A stretch of DNA of 24,205 bases from DATDPY01 sp964395765 (GTDB taxonomy: Bacteria > Bacteroidota > Bacteroidia > Cytophagales > Cyclobacteriaceae): positions 1 to 24,205 of the forward strand of contig CAYNCU010000035.1 of the NCBI GenBank assembly GCA_964395765.1, in the 5' to 3' direction. A model generated the notes under the pieces. It saw nothing but the letters and a program-made list of their open reading frames with translations. It was not told the DNA's origin and did no database searches. How positions within the stretch are numbered: the stretch's first letter is position 1; each line of letters starts with the position of its first letter. Shown in pieces: positions 16,782-23,822 of the stretch. A program made the position numbers and the translations under genes.

Positions 16782-17112
16782 AAATTTTATTAATTGGGGA
16801 TGCTTCCGGAAAATTGGATTGGTTGTTGAATGATAAGATAGCGAGCCTACGGTTTTTCAACATTCCACATTCACTTCCATACGATATCAGGCATGGAAGC
16901 TGGTTGTTTAAAATACAAGAGTAGGCAAAAGATTGAACAAACTTAATTATTCCATATTATAACGAGATGAAAATCATATATTACAGCAAGACGCAAATTG
17001 GGGGATTTATTTAATGGTCCTGCAAGAAAAAATGTTGAGAGTTCGTAAATCACAAAATAGGAAAGTTGTATTTCAGGTTTTATAACCATTGGAAATCATT
17101 TAAATTAAAAAT
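16782..17112. other. 331-bp stretch without a gene; two inverted repeats
   Basis: No credible coding region is found here. The left half holds two inverted repeats: TGTTGAA (16824-16830) with TTCAACA (16856-16862), and CTTCCAT (16874-16880) with ATGGAAG (16893-16899). The second has a 12-nt loop. Neither is followed by a T tract. TGGTTGTT occurs twice, beside each repeat. The right half (16920-17112) is AT-rich, without an exact TAnnTTTG element. The stretch presumably contains the promoter and control region of the downstream sialidase-like operon. Confidence 0.5.
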
Positions 17113-18177
17113 ATGAAGCTCATTGTCAGTCACAGGACTATAATTCTCCTGTTAGGCATGATGATTTTTATCAATGTATCGTATGCACAGCTTCAGCCGG
17201 TCGTTTTAAAGGAGTTCATCTTTGATAGTGCCGCATTTGCTCAGTGTCATGCATCTACGATTGCCTCAATTCCGGGAGGCCTTGCCGTCGCCTGGTTTGG
17301 CGGCACTGCTGAAAAAAACCCGGATGTAGAAATTTGGTTCAGCCGTAAAATGAGCAATGTATGGTCAACTCCTGTTTCCATTGCAAACGGAATTCAATCC
17401 GATTCACGAAGGTATCCATGCTGGAACCCGGTTTTGTTTAAGGCACCTGACGGACCCTTGATATTATTTTATAAGGTTGGGCCTAGCCCCGATAAATGGT
17501 GGGGAGAAATGAAAATATCAAAAGATGACGGATTAACATGGTCTGATAAAGAAAAACTTCCTGAGAATATCCTGGGCCCGATAAAAGACAAACCGGTATT
17601 GCTCGATAACGGAACACTTTTATGTGGAAGCAGCACAGAGAATAAGGGTTGGCAAATTCATTTTGAAATGACCGGGGATTGGGGCAAAACATGGTCGGCA
17701 ACCGGACCTGTTAATAAAGCCGGGAAGTTACAGGTGATTCAGCCAACCCTTTTAAAATATTCCGGAGGGAAATTACAAGCTTTATGCAGAAGCAAAGAGG
17801 GAGTGATCATGACGACCTGGTCAAATGATGAGGGGAAATCATGGTCTGCCCTGAAACCGACGGTCTTACCCAATCCGAATTCCGGCATTGACGCCGTCAC
17901 CCTTGCCGATGGGAGACAATTAGTGGTATACAATCATTCAACGAATAGCAAGGGCAGGAGCGGGGGACCCAGAACGCCACTTAATGTTGCAATCAGCAGC
18001 GACGGAATGCATTGGGAAGCAGTTACAGTCCTTGAAAATGAACCCGGAGAATATTCATACCCTGCCGTTATTCAAACCCCCGACGGTATGGTTCATATTA
18101 CTTATACATGGAAGAGACTCAGGATCAGGCATGTTGTTCTTGATCCTTTAAAATTTTCCCCTCATTCTCTTAAATGA
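17113..18177 (+). CDS. Secreted BNR-repeat (sialidase-like, BNR_2) protein
   Basis: A 354-residue exported beta-propeller protein. The signal peptide is cleaved about SYA25/Q26. Aspartate boxes of the S/T-x-D-x-G-x-T/S-W type are visible at 136-143, 187-194 and 237-244, with a degenerate one at 295-301. The N-terminal CHASTIASIPGGLAVAWFGGTAE and the C-terminal YSYPAVIQTPDGMVHITYTW are hallmarks of the BNR_2 family, often annotated exo-alpha-sialidase. The FRIP arginine motif of true sialidases is absent; the equivalent place reads HAST. It probably acts on an acidic glycan outside the cytoplasm, but sialidase activity is unproven. Its stop overlaps the symporter start (ATGA), the first of three coupled genes. 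Confidence 0.88.
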   Translation: MKLIVSHRTIILLLGMMIFINVSYAQLQPVVLKEFIFDSAAFAQCHASTIASIPGGLAVAWFGGTAEKNPDVEIWFSRKMSNVWSTPVSIANGIQSDSRRYPCWNPVLFKAPDGPLILFYKVGPSPDKWWGEMKISKDDGLTWSDKEKLPENILGPIKDKPVLLDNGTLLCGSSTENKGWQIHFEMTGDWGKTWSATGPVNKAGKLQVIQPTLLKYSGGKLQALCRSKEGVIMTTWSNDEGKSWSALKPTVLPNPNSGIDAVTLADGRQLVVYNHSTNSKGRSGGPRTPLNVAISSDGMHWEAVTVLENEPGEYSYPAVIQTPDGMVHITYTWKRLRIRHVVLDPLKFSPHSLK

Positions 18178-19733
18178 AAAATCTGCCGGCTCTTGATTTA
18201 ATAATTATCATTACCTACCTGGCCGGTATTACCTTATTAGGGCTTTATTTCGGTTTCAGACGTAATAGCAGCAGGTCCTTTATGATCGCCGGTGGAAACC
18301 TGCCCGGATGGGTCGTGGGATTGTCTATTTTCGGCACTTATTTAAGCAGTAATACTTTCCTGGGGATTCCGGGAAAGGCCTTTTCCGAAAACTGGAACTC
18401 CTTTATTTTCAGTCTTAGTATTCCTGTTGCCGCCTTAATTGCGGTAAAATATTTTATACCTTTCTACCGGCGACAAGGGGAGATCTCAGCCTATCATCAA
18501 TTCGAAAAACGATTTGGAAAATGGGCGAAAACCTATGCCGTAATTTGTTTTATGCTGACCCAATTGGCACGTATCGGGACCATCTTATTTGGCGTCGGAC
18601 TCATTTTATCAGCCCTGCTGAATACAAGCCTATGGGTAATTATTGTAGTGACGGGCGTTTTAGTTTCGATATACACAACGGCAGGGGGAATGGAAGCGGT
18701 TATTTGGACGGATGTAGTACAAAGTGTATTGCTGACATTGGGGGCAGTATTGATAGTTTCAGAAATAATATTGGGAACGCATGGTGGATTACAGGAAATA
18801 ATATCTGCAGGTATGTCGAATGAAAAATTCAGCCTGGGTTCATGGAAACCGGATTTCACCTCGTCCACCGTATGGGTCGTTTTCTTATACGGTTTCTTTA
18901 TTAACCTGACCAACTTTGGAATCGATCAGAATTATGTTCAGCGTTATCATGCTGCCAGGTCACAGAAAGAAGCCTCAGGTTCCATATGGCTCCTGGCCCG
19001 GATGTATGTCCCGGTTTCCATGCTTTTCTTTTTTATCGGTACAGCCCTGTTTATTTATTCCATCAATTCACCTGCCTTTCTTAATATTATTCAGAAAAGC
19101 ATACCCGGATTACCTTCTGACCTGTCGCTGCAATCTCATGTTTCTGTTATCAGGTCGCTCAATGCCTCGGCAATCGGTGACAAGGTACTTCCCGTTTTTA
19201 TTGCCAATGAAATCCCGGCTGGTATTAGCGGATTAATAATTGCAGCGTTACTGGCGGCTGCAATGAGCACTATATCAAGTAGTATGAACAGTACTGCCAC
19301 CATTTATTTAAGAGATATTCATTATTCAGGTAATAAAATTGAGCCCGATGAAAAAAAAGATCTCCGTATCCTTAAAATTGCATCCGCATCATTTGGTCTG
19401 GTCAGTATTTTGGGAGCATTGGGCATGATAGGGGTTACAAGTATTTTGGATACATGGTGGGTCCTGTCCGGGATATTCTCCGGAGGCTTACTGGGTCTCT
19501 TTCTGCTTGGTCTGGCAACAAAAGCGAATAACCCACAGTCCTTGTTGTCCGTCATATTGGGACTTCTGGTAATTATCTGGATGACTATCCCCGCCATTCT
19601 TCCGGAAAACCTGAAGTGGTTAAGAAGCCCTTTTGATGCCAATATGATTATTGTGATCGGAACCTTGAGTATTTTTATGACGGGAATTCTTTTATCAGCA
19701 ATTTTTCCACATGGGGGGAATAAAAAAACATAA
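18174..19733 (+). CDS. Sodium:solute symporter (SSS/SLC5 family)
   Basis: A 519-residue inner-membrane transporter with about 13 hydrophobic helices. SSS-family features are clear: the first-helix region YFGFRRNSSRSFMIAGGNLPGWVVGLSIFGTYLSSNTFLG, YTTAGGMEAVIWTDVVQ (residues about 165-181), and AAAMSTISSSMNSTAT in the helix that forms the sodium site. It should couple Na+ influx to import of a small organic solute, possibly the sugar released by the upstream sialidase-like protein. Some family members, such as bacterial sialic acid symporters, carry N-acetylneuraminate, but the substrate cannot be read from sequence. The gene overlaps its upstream neighbour by 4 nt and the downstream aldolase gene by 23 nt, indicating translational coupling. 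Confidence 0.93.
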   Translation: MKNLPALDLIIIITYLAGITLLGLYFGFRRNSSRSFMIAGGNLPGWVVGLSIFGTYLSSNTFLGIPGKAFSENWNSFIFSLSIPVAALIAVKYFIPFYRRQGEISAYHQFEKRFGKWAKTYAVICFMLTQLARIGTILFGVGLILSALLNTSLWVIIVVTGVLVSIYTTAGGMEAVIWTDVVQSVLLTLGAVLIVSEIILGTHGGLQEIISAGMSNEKFSLGSWKPDFTSSTVWVVFLYGFFINLTNFGIDQNYVQRYHAARSQKEASGSIWLLARMYVPVSMLFFFIGTALFIYSINSPAFLNIIQKSIPGLPSDLSLQSHVSVIRSLNASAIGDKVLPVFIANEIPAGISGLIIAALLAAAMSTISSSMNSTATIYLRDIHYSGNKIEPDEKKDLRILKIASASFGLVSILGALGMIGVTSILDTWWVLSGIFSGGLLGLFLLGLATKANNPQSLLSVILGLLVIIWMTIPAILPENLKWLRSPFDANMIIVIGTLSIFMTGILLSAIFPHGGNKKT

Positions 19734-20631
19734 AGGTCTTTGGCCGGTAATGCTAACGCCTTTCCGACGGGATAAAACGATTGATTTTCCGGTGCTTGAA
19801 CAACTTATTGAATTTTACCTTGAAAATGGAGCTTCCGGATTGTTTGCCAATTGCTTATCAAGTGAAATGTATGAATTGGATGAAAAGGAGCGATTGGCAA
19901 TTATTGGTCATGTTGTTAAAAGGGTCCATGGACGAGTTCCTATTGCGGCGACTGGAACGTTTGGTGGCCCGCTTAAAGAACAAATAAAATTTATTGAAAA
20001 GGTCAGCGGCCTGGGAGCAGAAGTTATTGTTCTTATTTCAAGCCAGCTTTGTGGAGAAAATCAGGATGAGTCTGTTTTGAGGAATAACATTATTGGTATT
20101 ACAGGGGCGATCGACCATAATTCATTGGGATTATATGAATGCCCATTACCCTACAAAAGAATCCTTTCTAAAAAGTTGGTTAATGAACTGGCTCTATCCG
20201 GACGATTTACCTATTTAAAAGATACAACCTGTAATACCGAAATGGTAAAACAAAAGATTGAAGCGGCAGCCGGTACATCATTGGCGGTATTTAATGCCAA
20301 TACGCCGACCAGCCTTGATACCCTCAGGGCGGGAGCCGATGGAATATCACCTATTTCAGCCAATTTTTACCCGGAGCTTTATTCATGGCTTGTTAAATAC
20401 AATGTGGAAAATAACAATTCCGATAGGTTAGAAAATATGAACGACATGTTGATTTTAATGGATGCCGTGACAAGGATCAATTACCCCATGAATGCCAAGG
20501 TATTTCTTGCAAAAAGAGGAATAAAAATTGAACCGGTAATCCGGACCTCCGGTCATGCTATGAATTATGAAGAGAATAAGATACTTGATAAACTTTATCA
20601 GCAGTACCTGCAAATCGTAGCTAATATTTAA
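19711..20631 (+). CDS. DapA/NanA-superfamily Schiff-base aldolase/lyase
   Basis: A 306-residue TIM-barrel enzyme of the dihydrodipicolinate synthase/N-acetylneuraminate lyase superfamily. The Schiff-base Lys is K170 in FTYLKDTT, and the catalytic Tyr is Y142 in LYECPLPYKR. However, the carboxylate-binding loop, normally G-T-T-G-E (DapA) or G-S-T-G-E (NanA), reads C-L-S-S-E at 48-52, so the enzyme is unlikely to be a housekeeping DapA. It probably cleaves or forms a 2-oxo acid sugar in the cytoplasm, downstream of the symporter. Its ATG lies inside the symporter gene (23-nt overlap). An alternative start further in would remove the first strand, so this one is preferred. No kinase or epimerase for amino-sugar catabolism is in the window. 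Confidence 0.9.
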   Translation: MGGIKKHKGLWPVMLTPFRRDKTIDFPVLEQLIEFYLENGASGLFANCLSSEMYELDEKERLAIIGHVVKRVHGRVPIAATGTFGGPLKEQIKFIEKVSGLGAEVIVLISSQLCGENQDESVLRNNIIGITGAIDHNSLGLYECPLPYKRILSKKLVNELALSGRFTYLKDTTCNTEMVKQKIEAAAGTSLAVFNANTPTSLDTLRAGADGISPISANFYPELYSWLVKYNVENNNSDRLENMNDMLILMDAVTRINYPMNAKVFLAKRGIKIEPVIRTSGHAMNYEENKILDKLYQQYLQIVANI

Positions 20632-20733
20632 TATTCCTTTCCTGGCAGTAAATTATTTTAAAAATCAATATGAAGATAAAATAAAGGCTATTAACTTGTA
20701 TGAAATAAATGGTTCGTCTAAATAAGTTTAATT

Positions 20734-21108
20734 ATGACAATCCTCAGCGGAATTCTGGGACCAAAATCAAAATATAATAAAAGTATTCCCTATACCTATG
20801 AGGCACGGATCGATGAATTAAGGGGTTTTACCGATTCGCCATTATACAGTTATTATTTTGCAGATACAATCTGCGGACTTATAGAATATTTAAATAAAAA
20901 TGAAATAGATCCATCTGAAGCTGAATTGTTTGAGGTCTATCAAGACGGAAATAAGAGGATTATAAATCAATTTTGCATAAATAGCGAAGGTCAATGGCTC
21001 TCCCGGCCGGGTATTTGTAATTCCATGCATGATCACTATATTGGTCACAGCGACGAAGATCATTGTTTATATCGGGACAGGGATCGTCAGGGAAGTGGGC
21101 CATTTTAA
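20734..21108 (+). CDS. Small conserved-type protein with His/Cys/Asp-rich C-terminus, function unknown
   Basis: A 124-residue soluble protein. The N-terminal part (IPYTYEARIDELRGF, FADTICGLIEYLNKNEIDPSEAELFEVYQDG) reads as alpha/beta. The C-terminal part clusters possible metal ligands: C95, H99, H101, H105, D107, H110 and C111, followed by the polar tail YRDRDRQGSGP. I recall similar uncharacterised Bacteroidota proteins ending in a DRDR-type tail, which argues that the reading frame is genuine and complete, but this is from memory. It sits between the aldolase gene and tRNA-Gln, with a 102-bp gap upstream that has only a weak promoter-like TTAACTTG. The function is unknown; metal binding is only inferred from composition. 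Confidence 0.75.
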   Translation: MTILSGILGPKSKYNKSIPYTYEARIDELRGFTDSPLYSYYFADTICGLIEYLNKNEIDPSEAELFEVYQDGNKRIINQFCINSEGQWLSRPGICNSMHDHYIGHSDEDHCLYRDRDRQGSGPF

Positions 21109-21185
21109 CTGCGGGGAGTCTATCCCGGATCATAATTTAGCTATTTTAAAGGGTTTCTCGGGGCCCAAAAAAATCATACCTTCCC

Positions 21186-21216
21186 TTACTAATTCGTATA
21201 ATAATCTCTAATTTTG
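21186..21216 (+). promoter_or_regulatory. Promoter for tRNA-Gln (and possibly prs-rplY)
   Basis: TTAC (21186-21189), a 19-nt spacer, then TAATTTTG (21209-21216), an exact TAnnTTTG element. Transcription near 21223 would leave a leader of about 14 nt before the mature tRNA. Confidence 0.6.
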
Positions 21217-21236
21217 TGCTCCGATTTTAGGGGCCT

Positions 21237-21307
21237 TGTCCGATGGTGTAACGGCAGCACAGTAGATTTTGGTTCTATTAGCCCAGGTTCGAATCCTGGT
21301 CGGACAG
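21237..21307 (+). tRNA. tRNA-Gln (anticodon TTG)
   Basis: The cloverleaf is complete. The acceptor stem is TGTCCGA (21237-21243) with TCGGACA (21300-21306), discriminator G21307. The anticodon stem is GTAGA/TCTAT around loop TTTTGGT, giving anticodon TTG at 21269-21271. The T-arm is CCAGG-TTCGAAT-CCTGG. The CCA end is not encoded (CGA follows). It lies 44 bp upstream of prs, with no terminator between them, so the two may be one transcript. Confidence 0.96.
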
Positions 21308-21351
21308 CGAAATCAGGTTTGAAAAATTCTTAATATCATTTATAATCCGGG

Positions 21352-22281
21352 ATGGCTCCAGTAAAAATATTTTCAGGCTCAACCTCACGGTACCTTGCCG
21401 AGAAAATTGCTCAGCAATTCGGAAAACCGTTAGGCACAGTCTCAATTCAGCGATTCAGCGATGGCGAGATGTTACCGATTTTTACCGAATCTGTTCGTGG
21501 CTGCGATGTATTTATAATCCAGTCCACCAATGCGCCTGCCGATAACCTGATGGAATTATTATTATTGGTGGATGCTGCCCGGAGGGCAAGTTCAAAATAT
21601 GTAACAGTTGTTTGTCCCTATTTCGGTTATGCCAGGCAGGATCGGAAAGACAGGCCCAGGGTATCCATTGCGGCAAAACTGGTGGCTAATCTTATTACAG
21701 CCGCCGGGGCAAACCGGCTGATGACCTGTGATTTACACGCCGGACAGATTCAGGGATTCTTTGATATCCCCGTGGACCATCTTGACGGCTCGTATATATT
21801 CATCCCCTACCTGAAAACCCTGAAACTCAAGGACCTTGTATTCGCCTCTCCGGATGTGGGGGGTACCGGGCGGGCCAGAAGCTTTGCCAAGCATTTTACG
21901 GTAGATATGGTCATTTGTGACAAGTACAGGAAACGGGCAAATGAAATTGCCTCCATGCAGGTGATAGGGAATGTGGAAGGCAGGGATGTAGTTATTGTAG
22001 ATGATATGATCGATACGGGCGGTACTTTAGCCAAAGCCGCAAATATAATTAAAGAACAAGGTGCCAATACGGTCAGGGCCATCTGTACGCATCCTTTATT
22101 GTCAGGGAATGCCATTGAAAATATTGAAAATTCAGCCCTGGAAGAACTTGTTGTTACCGATACCATTCCTTTGCGAAAGGAATCGCCTAAAATAAAAGTT
22201 TTAACAGTAAGCGATCTTTTCGCCAAAGGCATAAGGAAAACGCATAATCATGAATCGATAAGCTCTTTATTTATACATTAA
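21352..22281 (+). CDS. prs: Ribose-phosphate pyrophosphokinase (PRPP synthetase)
   Basis: A 309-residue enzyme making 5-phosphoribosyl 1-diphosphate from ribose 5-phosphate and ATP, feeding nucleotide, His and Trp synthesis. Class I motifs are intact: YFGYARQDRKDRPR (90-103), the metal/ATP His H129 in TCDLHAGQIQGFFDIPVDHL, the flexible-loop KYRKRANE (191-198), and the PRPP-binding VIVDDMIDTGGT (214-225). Length is normal. The ATG start gives MAPVKIFSGSTSRYLAEKIA, the usual family N-terminus. It sits after tRNA-Gln and 11 nt before rplY, an order also found in other bacteria. A prs-rplY transcript is likely. Confidence 0.97.
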   Translation: MAPVKIFSGSTSRYLAEKIAQQFGKPLGTVSIQRFSDGEMLPIFTESVRGCDVFIIQSTNAPADNLMELLLLVDAARRASSKYVTVVCPYFGYARQDRKDRPRVSIAAKLVANLITAAGANRLMTCDLHAGQIQGFFDIPVDHLDGSYIFIPYLKTLKLKDLVFASPDVGGTGRARSFAKHFTVDMVICDKYRKRANEIASMQVIGNVEGRDVVIVDDMIDTGGTLAKAANIIKEQGANTVRAICTHPLLSGNAIENIENSALEELVVTDTIPLRKESPKIKVLTVSDLFAKGIRKTHNHESISSLFIH

Positions 22282-22292
22282 TTACCAGAAGA

Positions 22293-23003
22293 ATGAAAAC
22301 AATTGAGATTTTAGGGTATAAGAGAACCAATGCAAGCAAAGCTGAAAACAAAAGATTAAGAGAAGAAGGAAATGTACTCTGTGTGTTATACGGAGGAAAG
22401 GACCATGTGCAATTTTATGCTCCCTCTATTCTTTTCAGGTCTTTGGTTTATACACCGGATGTTGCATTTGTCAAGCTGAATATTGAAGGGTCGGAATATA
22501 ATTGTATTCTTGCCGATACTCAATTTCACCCGGTAAGTGAAAATATTTTACATGCGGATTTTATGGAAATCCACGATGATAAGCCGATCAAGATGAATAT
22601 TCCGGTTCGATTTCATGGAAGTGCCCCCGGGATGTTACAGGGTGGTAAATTGATGGTTAAGCTTCGTTATTTGACCATTCGGGCCCTTCCGGCGAATATG
22701 CCTGAATATATTGATATTGATATCAGCAACCTGGATCTTGGGAAATCAGTTCGGGTGAATGAAATTGAAATGAAAGATTTCGAAATTCTTAACGGCCCAC
22801 AGGTATCCATTGCTTCTGTTTCCATTCCAAGAATTGCTAAGCTCGAAGAGGAAACTGCTGCCGCTGCCGCTGCTGTTACTGAAGAAGGGGCCGAAGCTGC
22901 CGCTGCCACTGCTGCTACCGCTGATGCAACGGGAAAAGCAAAACCTGCTGAAGGTGGAGCCAAACCTAAAGAAGGCGCAAAGCCCAGGGAGGGAAAAGAA
23001 TAG
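22293..23003 (+). CDS. rplY: 50S ribosomal protein L25/general stress protein Ctc
   Basis: A 236-residue ribosomal protein that binds 5S rRNA. The long TL5/CTC form is present: an N-terminal L25 domain (about 1-92, containing LREEGNVLCVLYGG and HADFMEIHDDKPI) and a C-terminal beta domain (about 95-182). The last 50 or so residues are low-complexity, Ala/Glu-rich then Gly/Lys/Pro-rich, encoded by runs of GCT and GCC codons; such tails are common in Bacteroidota L25 proteins. It starts 11 nt after prs, with AGAAGA just before the ATG. A 163-bp gap separates it from pth. Confidence 0.95.
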   Translation: MKTIEILGYKRTNASKAENKRLREEGNVLCVLYGGKDHVQFYAPSILFRSLVYTPDVAFVKLNIEGSEYNCILADTQFHPVSENILHADFMEIHDDKPIKMNIPVRFHGSAPGMLQGGKLMVKLRYLTIRALPANMPEYIDIDISNLDLGKSVRVNEIEMKDFEILNGPQVSIASVSIPRIAKLEEETAAAAAAVTEEGAEAAAATAATADATGKAKPAEGGAKPKEGAKPREGKE

Positions 23004-23033
23004 TCGACAGGCTCGAAAATTAGAGGCATTTTG

Positions 23034-23071
23034 AATCGGATCGGTGGAGGTAATTCCCGTAAGATCTGATT
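23034..23071 (+). other. Hairpin downstream of rplY
   Basis: AATCGGATC (23034-23042) pairs with GATCTGATT (23063-23071), nine base pairs with one G-U, around a 20-nt loop. It lacks a T tract, so it could be a weak terminator or an RNA-end stabiliser after rplY. Confidence 0.35.
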
Positions 23072-23169
23072 TGTAAATAATTCATTTTTAGTTATTTGTA
23101 TAATTTCCGATTGGATTTTAACTATTTAATACAATCATTTGATTCATTTTGACCCTATAATTAATCGTG

Positions 23170-23739
23170 ATGAAGTACCTGATTGTCGGATTAGGAAATA
23201 TTGGGCCTGAATATGAATTGTCGAGACATAATGCCGGTTTCCTGGTGCTCGACCGGCTGGCTGATCTGAATAAAACTGAGTTCAAAACATCGAGGCTTGC
23301 CTTTACTTCCGACTTCAGGTTCAAAGGTAAAACCGTACATCTGATTAAGCCTACCACCTACATGAATTTAAGTGGAAGATCAGTGAATTACTGGATGCAG
23401 AAACTACAGGTTCCACTCGAAAACTTATTGATAGTTGTAGATGACCTTGCTTTGCCTTTTGGGAAACTCAGGTTGAGGGCCAAGGGATCATCGGCCGGTC
23501 ATAACGGGTTAAACGATATTGAGCAGCATATCGGCACACAAGATTATTCCAGGTTAAGAATTGGTATCGGTAATAATTTCAGCCGGGGAGATCAGGTCAA
23601 TTATGTTTTAAGCAGGTTTTCGGAAGATGAATTTAAACAGCTTGAAAGTATATTGACCCAGGCTTGTAGCATAATCACGTCATTTATTAGTGTGGGAATT
23701 ATTCAGGCTATGAATGAATTTAACGGAAGCCAGCAATAA
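23170..23739 (+). CDS. pth: Peptidyl-tRNA hydrolase
   Basis: A 189-residue enzyme that frees tRNAs from peptidyl-tRNA dropped by ribosomes. Active-site residues follow E. coli Pth: N10 in VGLGNIG, H20 in SRHNAG, N66 in TYMNLSG, D91-D92 in VVDDL and N112 in GHNGL. An in-frame GTG immediately precedes the ATG; ATG 23170 is chosen because MKYLIVGLGN is the standard N-terminus. Length is normal. It follows prs and rplY, and a strong bidirectional terminator closes the unit. A promoter in the 163-bp gap is possible, but no exact TAnnTTTG element is seen there. Confidence 0.96.
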   Translation: MKYLIVGLGNIGPEYELSRHNAGFLVLDRLADLNKTEFKTSRLAFTSDFRFKGKTVHLIKPTTYMNLSGRSVNYWMQKLQVPLENLLIVVDDLALPFGKLRLRAKGSSAGHNGLNDIEQHIGTQDYSRLRIGIGNNFSRGDQVNYVLSRFSEDEFKQLESILTQACSIITSFISVGIIQAMNEFNGSQQ

Positions 23740-23760
23740 TTATTAAGAACATTCTAAAGT

Positions 23761-23798
23761 AAAAAAGCCATTTTATTCTTCACAAAATGGCTTTTTTT
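23761..23798. terminator. Bidirectional rho-independent terminator between pth and the DUF1080 gene
   Basis: AAAAAAGCCATTTT (23761-23774) and AAAATGGCTTTTTT (23784-23797) form a perfect 14-bp stem with a 9-nt loop. The A and T flanks supply a U tract on either strand, so it serves both converging genes. Confidence 0.92.
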
Positions 23799-23822
23799 AA
23801 CTTTCTTACTATCAAGGATATA

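Noticed and set aside
16967..17014. 15-codon ATG frame in the gap before the sialidase-like gene
   Set aside because: Very short, no ribosome-binding signal or terminator pair, and no sign of a leader peptide.
19711..20631. Annotation as dihydrodipicolinate synthase for lysine synthesis
   Set aside because: The Thr-Thr loop needed for DapA is replaced by C-L-S-S-E, and the context is a transport/catabolic operon.
21029..21211. 60-codon plus-strand frame that could be a frameshifted end of the 20734 gene
   Set aside because: The 124-residue protein already ends with a tail I recognise from similar proteins, and this frame shows no family-like sequence.
22667..23029. 120-codon minus-strand frame opposite rplY
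   Set aside because: Ser/Ala-rich mirror of the GCT/GCC repeat in rplY; no promoter or family features.
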